Source of the DNA: an uncultured Flavobacteriaceae bacterium
GTDB taxonomy: Bacteria > Bacteroidota > Bacteroidia > Flavobacteriales > Flavobacteriaceae
Assembly (NCBI GenBank): GCA_947494825.1
Contig: CANLWN010000006.1
Span: forward strand, 186,001-250,000
Direction of reading: 5' to 3'
Length of the DNA: 64,000 nucleotides
Below the pieces are notes generated by a model. It was given only the letters and a program-made list of their open reading frames with translations. It had not been told where the DNA came from and searched no databases. Both the position numbers and the translations under genes were made by a program. Shown here in pieces: positions 8,445 to 17,729 of this stretch (positions within the stretch are counted from its first letter, which is position 1; every line of letters begins with the position of its first letter).

Positions 8445-10322
8445 TTACTGCACAAGTTTGAAGATAACGGATTCCAAGGCTGCCATTTCCACATGCATCC
8501 TTCCAATTCCCCCCTCCACGGTAAGTTGTACCTTTCTTGTATTATAGAGTTGATCGGATAGTTCGTAAGAGCCGTCTCCCAAACCCCATTTTGTGAGGAC
8601 TTCATTTGGGATTTTAAGTTCGAATGCATACGCTTCACGGGCATCAAAATTGGAAACGACCACCAATTTTTCATTCGGGGACCATCGTACATAGGAGAGC
8701 ACTCTGTGGTTGTAGTTTTCCGTATGTTCCCGATTGTAATAATGGATGTCCTGATATTCTCCCATCAAGGCAGCGCTGTTTATCGTGAAGTTCAACAGCC
8801 GTTTATAGAAATCCCTGAGTTTTTTTTCCGCTTCGGAAAGTTGTCCCCCATCAAAATTTTTATCGTTCATCCAGCGTTGATGGTGTGGTACCCCGATATA
8901 ATCGAAAATCGAAGTACGGCTGGGTTTTCCAAAACCGGCGTCCTCTGCCCCCGGTTCCCCTACCTCCTGTCCAAAATAGATCATAGTTGGAGCCGTGCTA
9001 ATTGTAGCAGAAACCACCATTGCCGGTCTGCCCCTTTCAGCATCTCCTGCAAATTCGAGGCTGGCAATACGTTGTTCATCGTGGTTTTCCAAGAAATGGA
9101 GCATATGGTGTTCAATATCGGCCAAACCCTGCTGTACTATGGGCAAATGATCTGTCCAACCATGCCCTTGCATAATGTGTTTTATAGAGTCATAGAGTTC
9201 CACTTTATCATAGAGGTAGTCCATTTTTCCCTTTTGTATATAGTCCCTGTACAGGTGAGGTTGATATACTTCGGCCAACAAAAAGGCATCCGGGTTCTTC
9301 ATTTTGATGTTGGAGTTCATATAGCTCCAGAATTCCACGGGTACCATTTCGGCCATATCAAAACGAAAGCCATCCACTCCCATATCTAACCAGTAGAGCG
9401 CAATATCCTTAAACTTCACCCAGGAATCGGGCACGCTCTTGGATTGCCAAAATTCATAATGTGCTTTATGGTCCTTATTCCTAAAACTTTCCGGCAGTTC
9501 ATCAAAATCCAAAGACCCATCGGGGCGCACACCGTAGTTTATCCGCACCGTTTCGTACCAATCATTGAAATGGGGCTGGGCCAGGCGCGAACCGTTCCCG
9601 GTCCATTTCGCCGGATTTTCCTCAAATTTTCCATCTGCATCCTTGCGGGCCTCCCCGCCCAAGGGTGCATAGCCATGCTGCCATTGGGGTACACGAAAAG
9701 CTTCGTTGGGCACATAGTAGAAATTGTTGTCGCGTTTGTATTCCACGGACCGGTTATCCTCCGCACCAAAGGGCAATATTCCCTCTGGACTGGACTTGCC
9801 CTCGTAATTTCTTGCTACGTGGTTCGGAACAATATCAATTAACAATTTTAGACCTGCCCGGTGGGTACGATCAATCAGTGCTTTAAATTCCTCCAATCGA
9901 TTTGTCGGATTTTCTGCCAGGTCGGGATTTACGTTGTAATAATCCTTTACCGCATAAGGTGATCCTGCGCGTCCCTTAACAATATCAGGATCGTCGTTCG
10001 AAATACCATAAGCGCTATAATCCGTTATCACGGCGTGATGGGGCACCCCGGTATACCAAATATGCGTCACCCCTAGTGCTTTGATTTCCTCCAATGCCTT
10101 GCTGCTAAAATCGCTAAATTTCCCAACGCCGTTCTCTTCTATCGTGCCCCAGGGTTTGTTACTCGTATTGGTGTTTCCAAAGAGTCTGGTAAAAACTTGA
10201 TAGACCACCTGTTTTTTAGCACTTTTTTCGGTCCCTTCCATTGATGCACCTGCTTTTTTTTCCGATTTACACCCGATTAAAAATAAAACAACCAGTAAGC
10301 CATACCATTTGGACCTACACAT
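8445..10322 (-). CDS. GH13 alpha-amylase-family glycoside hydrolase, lipoprotein
   Basis: 625 residues. The lipoprotein signal ends at Cys18 (LIGC), so this is a surface or periplasmic alpha-glucan-active enzyme. All four GH13 regions are visible: DIVPNH near residue 160, GFRFDMAE with the nucleophile Asp near 320, LLAEVY with the acid/base Glu near 349, and ENHDEQ with the third carboxylate near 413. The gene starts 8 bp inside the GH65 phosphorylase gene and is last in the LacI-PgmB-GH65-GH13 operon. It therefore probably cuts imported or surface-bound malto-oligosaccharides to maltose for phosphorolysis. The exact specificity (amylase, neopullulanase or glucanotransferase) is not determined. 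Confidence 0.9.
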   Translation of the reverse strand: MCRSKWYGLLVVLFLIGCKSEKKAGASMEGTEKSAKKQVVYQVFTRLFGNTNTSNKPWGTIEENGVGKFSDFSSKALEEIKALGVTHIWYTGVPHHAVITDYSAYGISNDDPDIVKGRAGSPYAVKDYYNVNPDLAENPTNRLEEFKALIDRTHRAGLKLLIDIVPNHVARNYEGKSSPEGILPFGAEDNRSVEYKRDNNFYYVPNEAFRVPQWQHGYAPLGGEARKDADGKFEENPAKWTGNGSRLAQPHFNDWYETVRINYGVRPDGSLDFDELPESFRNKDHKAHYEFWQSKSVPDSWVKFKDIALYWLDMGVDGFRFDMAEMVPVEFWSYMNSNIKMKNPDAFLLAEVYQPHLYRDYIQKGKMDYLYDKVELYDSIKHIMQGHGWTDHLPIVQQGLADIEHHMLHFLENHDEQRIASLEFAGDAERGRPAMVVSATISTAPTMIYFGQEVGEPGAEDAGFGKPSRTSIFDYIGVPHHQRWMNDKNFDGGQLSEAEKKLRDFYKRLLNFTINSAALMGEYQDIHYYNREHTENYNHRVLSYVRWSPNEKLVVVSNFDAREAYAFELKIPNEVLTKWGLGDGSYELSDQLYNTRKVQLTVEGGIGRMHVEMAALESVIFKLVQ

Positions 10323-12630
10323 GGGTTATGGTCGTTGTCTTAGCAGGATCTATTGCTACCCGCTTGCCATTGACACGAATGGACATTTCTTCCTTTCCCT
10401 CCAATTCAAAACTTGTTTGTTCATTGGTGACCGTCACCTTGAGGATCCTATTCCTAAAGTTGATCTTAAAGGAATAAGCCTTCCACTGAGCTGGTATTTT
10501 CGGGGCAAAGGACAATTTGTCCTCCCGGATACGCATACCTCCGAAACCTTCAACGATACTCATCCAGGTACCGGCCATGGAAGTAATATGCAAGCCTTCT
10601 TCCACCTCTTTGTTATAATCGTCCAAATCCAATCGGGAGGTGCGAAGATAAAATTTGTACGCCTGCTCCATACGGCCCAGTTTTGCCGCTTGGATACTGT
10701 GCACGCAAGGCGACAGGGAAGACTCATGAACCGTAAAGGGTTCATAAAAATCAAAGTGTCGTTCCAGTTCCTCCGTGCTAAAGTGGTCCTCAAAGAGATA
10801 AAATCCTTGCAGTGTATCGGCCTGCTTAATATAGGGCGAGCGCAAGATCCTGTCCCAGCTCCATTTTTGATTTATGGGACGCTGCGTTCTGTCAAGATCT
10901 GCCACGGTAATGAGTTCTTTGTCCAAAAAACCGTCTTGTTGTAAGAAAATATCGTGCTCTTCAGAATACGGAAAATACATATTGGAGGCTGTTTCGATCC
11001 ACTGGTCAGTTTCTTGATCGGTCAATTGGGTAAGGCCAATTATTCGGCTGTAATCCTCCGGATAGCCATCCTTCACTTTTTGCAGTTGTTCCATGGTATA
11101 CTCCATGCACCACTTGGCCAGATAATTGGTATACCAATTGTTGTTCACGTTATTTTCGTACTCGTTGGGTCCGGTGACGCCCAAGATCACATACTTGTTC
11201 TTGGGTTTGGAAAAGGTGGCTCTTTGGTGCCAGAAGCGGGCAATTCCGATCAGCACCTCCAAGCCCATTTCAGGGATATAGGTATAGTCTCCTGTATACC
11301 TATAGTAATTGTAAATGGCAAAGGCTATGGCACCGTTACGATGTATTTCCTCAAAAGTAATTTCCCATTCGTTATGGCATTCCTCACCGTTCATGGTTAC
11401 CATGGGATATAAGGCCGCGCCATTGCTGAAGCCTAATTTTTTTGCATTCTCTATGGCCTTCTCCAAATGATTGTACCTATACTTTAGGAGGTTTCTAGCC
11501 ACTTGTTGGTCTTTCGTCGCCATGTAAAAGGGGATACAATAAGCCTCAGTGTCCCAATAGGTGCTACCCCCGTATTTTTCTCCGGTGAACCCTTTTGGTC
11601 CAATGTTCAATCGGGAATCCCGCCCTAGATAGGTATGGTTCAATTGAAGAATGTTAAAACGAATCCCTTGTTGCGCCTTCACATCGCCTTCAATGGTGAT
11701 ATCGCTCATTTCCCAAATACTTGCCCAAGCTTCCCTCTGTTTATCCAAAAGGGCTTCGAAGCCAATATTGGTGGCTTTTTGCAACACTTCCTTCGCAGCA
11801 TGGATCAGCTTGTCGGGCTGATGATTTGTGGAAACCGTGTATCCGCCAAACTTGTAGAGCACCAAGGTTTCTCCCTTAGCTGCATGGTGTTGGTAGCTCA
11901 ACCTCACCCTCATATCGGTGGAACTTGCCGAAGCTTGGGTACCAACCGGCTCACCATCATAGGTTAGGAAGGATTCCATAAAAGTGCAGGTGGCAAAATT
12001 GGTCTTCATGGTATGGGCCTCAATAAAGGCCTGTTGTCCCTCTGCCACCACATTGGTGGTATTCCAGAACTTGTCGTCCCAATTGGTATCCTCATTGGTA
12101 ATCCCGCTGTCCAGGTAGGGATTAAATTTAATGTCTACCCCTGAACCCATAGGAGTAACTTCATATTTAATGGCCCCTACCTCATCGATATCAAGACTAA
12201 GAAATCTGGTTATCTTGACTCCAATTTCCACATCATTGGCCAGGGTTGCTACAAAGCTTCGCTGGTACCAACCTTCCTTCATGTTGAGTTCTCTCTTAAA
12301 ATGGGCTACCTTTTTGCAGGTGTTAAGGTCCAATGCCAAATCGTTTACGAACACATCTATCCCTATCCAATTGGGGGCGTTCAAGACCTTGGCAAAATAT
12401 TCCGGGTAGCCGTTCTTCCACCAACCTACACGGGTTTTGTCCGGGTAATATACCCCGGCAATATAACTACCTTGGAAAGTAGGGCCCGAATACTGTTCTT
12501 CAAAATTGGCCCTTTGGCCCATGGCTCCGTTGCCTATACTGAATAAGCTTTCGGAGGATTTTACCTGCTCCTTATCAAATCCTTCCTCAATAATGGACCA
12601 TTCATTCGGTTTAATATAATCCTGATTCAT
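10315..12630 (-). CDS. GH65 maltose phosphorylase
   Basis: 771 residues, typical for GH65 phosphorylases. Splits maltose with phosphate into glucose and beta-glucose 1-phosphate in the cytoplasm; there is no signal peptide. The catalytic acid segment ECHNEWEITFEEIHRNG lies near residue 421 and is the form seen in maltose phosphorylases. GFTGEKYGGSTYWDTEAY lies upstream of it. Beta-phosphoglucomutase is encoded directly upstream with an ATGA stop/start overlap, which fits the beta-glucose 1-phosphate product. Kojibiose or trehalose phosphorylase is the alternative, but the GH13 and SusCD neighbours favour maltose. Confidence 0.88.
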   Translation of the reverse strand: MNQDYIKPNEWSIIEEGFDKEQVKSSESLFSIGNGAMGQRANFEEQYSGPTFQGSYIAGVYYPDKTRVGWWKNGYPEYFAKVLNAPNWIGIDVFVNDLALDLNTCKKVAHFKRELNMKEGWYQRSFVATLANDVEIGVKITRFLSLDIDEVGAIKYEVTPMGSGVDIKFNPYLDSGITNEDTNWDDKFWNTTNVVAEGQQAFIEAHTMKTNFATCTFMESFLTYDGEPVGTQASASSTDMRVRLSYQHHAAKGETLVLYKFGGYTVSTNHQPDKLIHAAKEVLQKATNIGFEALLDKQREAWASIWEMSDITIEGDVKAQQGIRFNILQLNHTYLGRDSRLNIGPKGFTGEKYGGSTYWDTEAYCIPFYMATKDQQVARNLLKYRYNHLEKAIENAKKLGFSNGAALYPMVTMNGEECHNEWEITFEEIHRNGAIAFAIYNYYRYTGDYTYIPEMGLEVLIGIARFWHQRATFSKPKNKYVILGVTGPNEYENNVNNNWYTNYLAKWCMEYTMEQLQKVKDGYPEDYSRIIGLTQLTDQETDQWIETASNMYFPYSEEHDIFLQQDGFLDKELITVADLDRTQRPINQKWSWDRILRSPYIKQADTLQGFYLFEDHFSTEELERHFDFYEPFTVHESSLSPCVHSIQAAKLGRMEQAYKFYLRTSRLDLDDYNKEVEEGLHITSMAGTWMSIVEGFGGMRIREDKLSFAPKIPAQWKAYSFKINFRNRILKVTVTNEQTSFELEGKEEMSIRVNGKRVAIDPAKTTTITHV

Positions 12631-13286
12631 TTTGTTCTGATTAGTTGTTCAATAAATTCCAAATCGATCTCGGTAAAATCCTTGAAGTTGTACTTTGCCT
12701 GGGATAAAACATCCTGTTCCCCTATCCCAATGCTGGTCATCCCGGCTCTATTGGCCGCTTCTATTCCTGCTACAGCATCTTCAAATACCACACAGTTTCC
12801 TGGGGCCACCTTGAGCATTTGGGAAGCAATCAAAAAAACTTCGGGGTCCGGTTTTGCTTTGGTAACCTGTTTTCCATCAACGATTGCATCAAAATAAGGC
12901 AATAACTTTACCTTTTCCAAAATAGGTCTTGCATTTTTGCTCGCCGACCCCAGGGCCATAGGGATATTTTTCTCCTTTAAGAAATGTAGTATCTTGGGTA
13001 CATCGGGAAGGATTTCCGATTCATCCATCTTTTCGATATACGTTAAGTAGTCCTCGTTCTTCTCTATCAACCAGGCATCAAATTGCTGTTGGGAGACGGT
13101 GATTTCTCCCAGTTCCAATAAAATCTCCAAACATCTTCTACGGCTTACCCCTTTGAAGCGTTCGTTCTGTTCTTCCGTGAATTCGAAGCCCAATTGATCG
13201 GCCAATTTTTTCCAGGCCAAGTAGTGATATTTAGCGGTGTCCACGATGACACCATCCAAATCGAATATGAATCCGGATTCATTCAT
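12627..13286 (-). CDS. pgmB: Beta-phosphoglucomutase (HAD family)
   Basis: 219 residues. Converts beta-glucose 1-phosphate to glucose 6-phosphate. HAD motif I FDLDGVIVDT gives the nucleophile and acid/base aspartates (about residues 8 and 10). The cap segment KGVSRRRCLEILLELG, motif II SASKNA, the KAKPDPEVF lysine and FEDAVAGIEAA (motif IV) follow, in the order typical of beta-PGM rather than general HAD phosphatases. The stop overlaps the GH65 start by 4 bp and the LacI gene ends 25 bp upstream, placing it second in the operon. It completes phosphorolytic maltose catabolism. Confidence 0.92.
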   Translation of the reverse strand: MNESGFIFDLDGVIVDTAKYHYLAWKKLADQLGFEFTEEQNERFKGVSRRRCLEILLELGEITVSQQQFDAWLIEKNEDYLTYIEKMDESEILPDVPKILHFLKEKNIPMALGSASKNARPILEKVKLLPYFDAIVDGKQVTKAKPDPEVFLIASQMLKVAPGNCVVFEDAVAGIEAANRAGMTSIGIGEQDVLSQAKYNFKDFTEIDLEFIEQLIRTK

Positions 13287-13311
13287 GTGCTATGGTTTGT
13301 TAGTGTAATTT

Positions 13312-14331
13312 CTAATTTATGGTAGATTCACGCTCCATGAGCGTGGCTTCGAGGATTTCTGTCCTGAAATTTTCTTCGTCCGTGTCGGCTTCCACTTTTT
13401 CTATGAGCATTTGGGCCGCAATTTCTCCCATTTTTTGACCATGCTGTGCTACTGCGGTTAGGCTTGGGCTGGCATATTTTGACAGAATTCCATCGGTAAA
13501 CCCAATAAAAGAAATATCCTCAGGTATTTTAAAACCCTTCCTTTTGGCCAGTTTCATGCTGTGTACTGCAAAAATTTCATTTACGCACAACACGGCATCG
13601 ATTTTCTGGCCATCCAAAAAGTCATTAACGGCCTCCTCATCAACGTTCATATTCGGCAGTTCCAAGACCAAGTTTTCGTTTACCTCAAGGCCATTATCCC
13701 TAAGCGCTTGTCTGTATCCGGCCGCCCTGGCCCTGCTCACACTGAAATAGTTCTCTGTAGTAATCAGTGCTATATGCTTCCTACCGTTCTTGGCCAGTTT
13801 GTTTACCGCAAAATAGGCCCCTTCCCGATCATTGATTATCACTTTATCGCACTGCACCTCATCGGTAACCCGATCAAACAGGACCAAAGGGATTCCTTGT
13901 TCCGTAACTTCCTTCAAATGGTTGTAATCATTTTTCAATTGGGTCTCCGCGGAAAGTGCCATAATGAACCCATCTATACTGCCGTTGGCCAATAGTTCCA
14001 TATTGATGACTTCCTTGTCAAAAGATTCATCGGAAACGCATACAATAACATTGTATCCCTTGGCATTGGAATACTTCTCTATACCTCTGATTACCGTGGT
14101 AAAAAAATAATGTACGATATCCGGAATGATGACCCCAATATTTTTGGTGCGCTTGTTTTTGAGACTTATGGCAATATTATTGGGCTTGTAATTGTAGAGC
14201 TTGGCGAACGCTTGTATTTTCTCTTTGGTGTCTCTACTTATTTCCTCACTGTTTTTTAGGGCCTTGGAAACGGTCGAAATGGATACCTCGAGCTCGCGTG
14301 CTATATGTTTAAGTGTAATTTTTCTTTTCAA
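13312..14331 (-). CDS. LacI-family transcriptional regulator of the maltose locus
   Basis: 339 residues. The N-terminal helix-turn-helix ITLKHIARELEVSISTVSKAL (about residues 4-24) and the YNYKPNNIA hinge-like segment are followed by a periplasmic-binding-protein-like sensor domain with IGVIIPDIVHYFF and SFIGFTDGILSKYASPSLT. First gene of the minus-strand operon and divergent from susC, with a CG-centred palindrome (14606-14623) in the shared region. It is therefore the likely sugar-responsive regulator of both arms. The effector is presumably maltose or a related sugar; this is inferred from context only. Confidence 0.9.
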   Translation of the reverse strand: MKRKITLKHIARELEVSISTVSKALKNSEEISRDTKEKIQAFAKLYNYKPNNIAISLKNKRTKNIGVIIPDIVHYFFTTVIRGIEKYSNAKGYNVIVCVSDESFDKEVINMELLANGSIDGFIMALSAETQLKNDYNHLKEVTEQGIPLVLFDRVTDEVQCDKVIINDREGAYFAVNKLAKNGRKHIALITTENYFSVSRARAAGYRQALRDNGLEVNENLVLELPNMNVDEEAVNDFLDGQKIDAVLCVNEIFAVHSMKLAKRKGFKIPEDISFIGFTDGILSKYASPSLTAVAQHGQKMGEIAAQMLIEKVEADTDEENFRTEILEATLMERESTIN

Positions 14332-14494
14332 CTCTTTAATCGGTTAGTTTAAGCGGTTTTGAAAAACGGAAATTTAAGTATTAATAAGACACTAGTCACT
14401 ATTTTGGTTTTTTTTAACAACAAAATGCCGTGCAAAACAGGAATTGACAAATTTATATCATCATGTATCAAAATAGTATAAAATAAAAAAACCC

Positions 14495-14502
14495 TATATT
14501 TG
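14495..14502 (+). promoter_or_regulatory. Bacteroidetes -7 box, likely susC promoter
   Basis: TATATTTG is a perfect match to TAnnTTTG, 214 bp before the susC ATG. No clear TTTG at the -33 position. The operator candidate lies about 105 bp downstream, so repression would work by roadblock if this is the only promoter. Confidence 0.5.
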
Positions 14503-14605
14503 TCCAAAAAGTTGTCATATCCCACAATTTTAATGGCATATTATAAAGATAACTCAACTAATCGGGTAATACATTGCGAGTCTTGTATTTTTTAAAAGTT
14601 ATTAA

Positions 14606-14623
14606 CACGAAAACGGTTTCGTG
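14606..14623. promoter_or_regulatory. LacI-type operator candidate
   Basis: CACGAAAACGGTTTCGTG is an 18-bp palindrome with CG at its centre and 16 of 18 symmetric positions, the usual shape of LacI-family operators. It lies between divergent lacI (13312-14331) and susC. Its sequence differs from the ATGTAAACGTTTACAT sites farther right, which fits two different LacI proteins. Confidence 0.6.
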
Positions 14624-14715
14624 GTTTAATATATATGGTATGGGAGCGAATTAACAATTTTTTTACATATGTTTAAACCTTGAATTAAAATTAACTAAAC
14701 TTAAATTAATTTTTT

Positions 14716-17712
14716 ATGAAGATTACGCTACTAAAAAGCTTTATGCTTATCGGGGTATTTTTGTGCTTCGGTCTAGTAAAGGCTCAAGAGGTATCAGGTA
14801 CAGTTTCTGATGCAAACGGTCCGCTGCCCGGGGCCAGTGTTGTTGTAAAAGGAACTACCAATGGTACACAAACAGATTTTGACGGTAATTATACCTTAAG
14901 TAATGTGGGCAGTGACGCAACTTTGGTTTTTAGCTACATCGGTTTTAGAACCCAAGAAATCGCGGTGGGTGGACAAACCACTATCAACATTACCTTGCAG
15001 GAAGATGCAAGCGAGTTGGACGAAGTGGTCGTGGTAGGTTATGGTACAGCTACCAGAAGAACCACCACAGGTGCAGTTGAAAGTGTTAAGGCCGACGAAT
15101 TTAACAAAGGAGTTATCGTAAACCCACAGCAGTTAATACAGGGTAAGACTGCAGGGGTACAGATTTCTGCGACCAGTGGTGAGCCCGGCGCGGCCGTCAA
15201 CGTTAGGATACGTGGTACGGCTTCCGTAAGAGCCAACAACAACCCGCTTTATGTGGTTGACGGTGTTCCCTTAAGTGGTGGCAACAGTTCCGGTGTGGCC
15301 GGAGGTGGAAACACGGACATTGGTACTTCCGCTGCTCTTGACCCATTAAGCTTTTTGAATCCAAACGATATTGCAAGTATTGATATTTTGAAAGATGCTT
15401 CCGCCACGGCCATTTATGGATCCCGAGGTGCAAACGGGGTGGTGCTTATTACCACGAAAAGTGGAAGGTCTGGAAAATCAGTTCTTGAGTTTTCTTCCAC
15501 CTTTTCAGTAGGTTACGTTCCCAACCAATTGGATTTGTTGGACGTAGATCAATTTTTACAGGCACAAGCAGATTTGGGAGCTACCGGTCAGGATTTTGGT
15601 TCAAGAAATGACTGGCAAGATGAGATTTATAGAACTTCCTTTACTTCCAATTATAATTTATCTTACGGTGGTGGTAATGAAAGTGGTGTCTTTAGATTGT
15701 CTTTTGGTTATCAGGATCAGGAAGGTGAAGTTGAGGACAGTACATTTGAAAGGTTAACGGCCAGGATTAATGCTACGCAACGGTTTTTTGATGATAAACT
15801 AAAATTTGAGACCCAGGCGACCATTTCCAATATTGAGGCCCAAAGACCTCCAATTGCGGATAACCCGAATGCACGGGGGGATTTATTGGCCACAACATGG
15901 GCCTTTAACCCTACCCAACCCATTTTTAATGGGGATGGCACGTTCAATCAGCCTACCTTTGAGACGCGTAACCCGAATGCGGTATTGGCGCTTACCAGGA
16001 ACAAATCGAGCACACTTAGGGCGCTTATTAATTTGGGCGTGGAATATAAGTTCACGGACAATTTAAGGTTCAAGACCTCCATTGGTTTGGACAAGTCTAC
16101 CTCTTCAGCAAATTCAGCTACTTCTTCCTTGTTCAACTCGGCACAGACCTTGGGCGTAGGACGGGCCACCTTATTTGAAGTTGATTTGACCAATACGACT
16201 TGGGAGTCCTATTTCAGTTACAACAAGAGTTTTGGCGATAATGTATTGGACGTTACTTTGGGACATTCGTTCCAAGAGTTCGTCACGGAAAACATCTCTA
16301 TCGCCGCGGCCGATTTTAGGACTACGGATCTAATCCAAATGGTAAACAACCTTGCTTCCGCACAGGTTTTCTCTGGCCAAACCGGTTTGACGGTAGACGA
16401 ATTACAGTCCTTTTTCTTAAGAGGAAATTATTCCATCAAAGGAAAATACAACTTCTCTGGTACGGTACGGATCGACGGTTCTTCCCGTTTTGGTGGTAAC
16501 AACCAATACGGTACCTTCGGTGCTGTAGGTGCCTCTTGGGCGCTTTCCGAGGAAGATTGGTTCACAGATTTCTTTGACAACTTCCGTTTAAGGGTTGCTT
16601 ACGGTGTAACCGGTAACCAGGAAGGTTTGGGATCCAACCAGTTTACGCAGCGCGAAAGATTTAATGTAGGTGGTATTGATCCACCACCAGCTACTGGCGG
16701 TATTGATAACAATGGGGTGTTCAACCCTGGAGGTACGCTTATCGTTGCTTTTGATAATCCTGATTTGAAATGGGAGGAAAACGAGCAATTGAACGTTGGT
16801 ATCGACTTTGGTTTCCTGGATAGCAAAATCAACGGTTCCGTTGAATATTACAATAGGACCACTACGGATTTCATCTTGCAGATTCAAAGTGCGCAGCCAG
16901 CAGTGCAACCCTTTTTCTTCCAGAACATCGACGGAGATATTGTAAACAAAGGTTTTGAATTGAATTTGAACGTTATTCCCGTAGAGACCGATACCTTCAA
17001 ATGGGATTTCAACCTAAACTTTGGTTACAACGACAACAATGTGGATAACTATGATGGGCCTCCAATCAACACAGGTGCTATTAATGGTCCTGGTCTAACC
17101 GGAGCCTTTGCGCAGCAAATTGTCGAGGGACAACCCTTGTTTAGTTTCTTTGTTAGGGAATGGCAAGGACTTGACGATCTTGGGAACAATATTTTTGGAA
17201 ACAATGGTTCTCAGGTGTTTGTAGGCGAAAGTGCCCTTCCGGATATTACAGCAGGTTTTACGACCAACTTTAAACTGAACAATTGGGACTTAAGCTTGTT
17301 CTTTAACGGACAGTTTGGACAGTCGGTATACAGCAATAACCGTAATGCATTCTTTACCATTGGTAACCTATCACAAGGCAGGAACGTAACTGATGATGTA
17401 CTTCCCTTTATTGGTGTTGAAAATCCTTTCAACCCAGCGGAAGTATCCACTCGTTTCTTGGAAGATGGTTCTTTCGTAAGATTGCAAAACGTTACTTTAG
17501 GGTATAATTTTGATCTTTCCGAAAACAGTATCTTCAGCAGCCTGCGTTTCTTTGCAAATGCGCAGAACCTGTTCGTGATCACCGATTACAGTGGCCAAGA
17601 TCCAGAAGTTTCGGTAAACAGGGCTATTGGAAATGTACCTTCTTTGGGTATAGATCTTACTGCCTTCCCAAGACCAACTACTATTTCATTAGGCTTTAAC
17701 GCAAGTTTTTAA
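14716..17712 (+). CDS. SusC/RagA-type TonB-dependent outer-membrane transporter
   Basis: 998 residues. A signal peptide ends near residue 24 (VKAQ). A carboxypeptidase-regulatory-like domain covers about 25-110 (GTVSDANGPLPGASVVVKGT). The TonB-box-like DEVVVVGYGT sits near 112, then a plug domain (PLYVVDGVP; DIASIDILKDASATAIYGSRGANGVVLI) and a long beta-barrel ending in ISLGFNASF, with the terminal Phe typical of outer-membrane proteins. It forms the transport half of a SusCD pair with the gene 17 bp downstream. Given the divergent maltose phosphorylase operon, malto-oligosaccharides are the likely cargo. Confidence 0.95.
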   Translation: MKITLLKSFMLIGVFLCFGLVKAQEVSGTVSDANGPLPGASVVVKGTTNGTQTDFDGNYTLSNVGSDATLVFSYIGFRTQEIAVGGQTTINITLQEDASELDEVVVVGYGTATRRTTTGAVESVKADEFNKGVIVNPQQLIQGKTAGVQISATSGEPGAAVNVRIRGTASVRANNNPLYVVDGVPLSGGNSSGVAGGGNTDIGTSAALDPLSFLNPNDIASIDILKDASATAIYGSRGANGVVLITTKSGRSGKSVLEFSSTFSVGYVPNQLDLLDVDQFLQAQADLGATGQDFGSRNDWQDEIYRTSFTSNYNLSYGGGNESGVFRLSFGYQDQEGEVEDSTFERLTARINATQRFFDDKLKFETQATISNIEAQRPPIADNPNARGDLLATTWAFNPTQPIFNGDGTFNQPTFETRNPNAVLALTRNKSSTLRALINLGVEYKFTDNLRFKTSIGLDKSTSSANSATSSLFNSAQTLGVGRATLFEVDLTNTTWESYFSYNKSFGDNVLDVTLGHSFQEFVTENISIAAADFRTTDLIQMVNNLASAQVFSGQTGLTVDELQSFFLRGNYSIKGKYNFSGTVRIDGSSRFGGNNQYGTFGAVGASWALSEEDWFTDFFDNFRLRVAYGVTGNQEGLGSNQFTQRERFNVGGIDPPPATGGIDNNGVFNPGGTLIVAFDNPDLKWEENEQLNVGIDFGFLDSKINGSVEYYNRTTTDFILQIQSAQPAVQPFFFQNIDGDIVNKGFELNLNVIPVETDTFKWDFNLNFGYNDNNVDNYDGPPINTGAINGPGLTGAFAQQIVEGQPLFSFFVREWQGLDDLGNNIFGNNGSQVFVGESALPDITAGFTTNFKLNNWDLSLFFNGQFGQSVYSNNRNAFFTIGNLSQGRNVTDDVLPFIGVENPFNPAEVSTRFLEDGSFVRLQNVTLGYNFDLSENSIFSSLRFFANAQNLFVITDYSGQDPEVSVNRAIGNVPSLGIDLTAFPRPTTISLGFNASF

Positions 17713-17729
17713 TATAAAAAAAATTAGTA

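Larger units (their letters stand above)
14332..14715. other. Divergent regulatory region between lacI and susC
   Basis: 384 bp, AT-rich, no gene. It holds a perfect -7 box for susC at 14495-14502 and a LacI-type palindrome at 14606-14623. The susC leader from that promoter would be about 200 nt. No perfect -7 box was found for the lacI strand. Confidence 0.6.

Noticed and set aside
10309-10944. Long plus-strand open frame (211 codons) antisense to the GH65 gene
   Set aside because: It lies fully inside a gene with clear catalytic motifs on the other strand, and its translation shows no domain or signal peptide.
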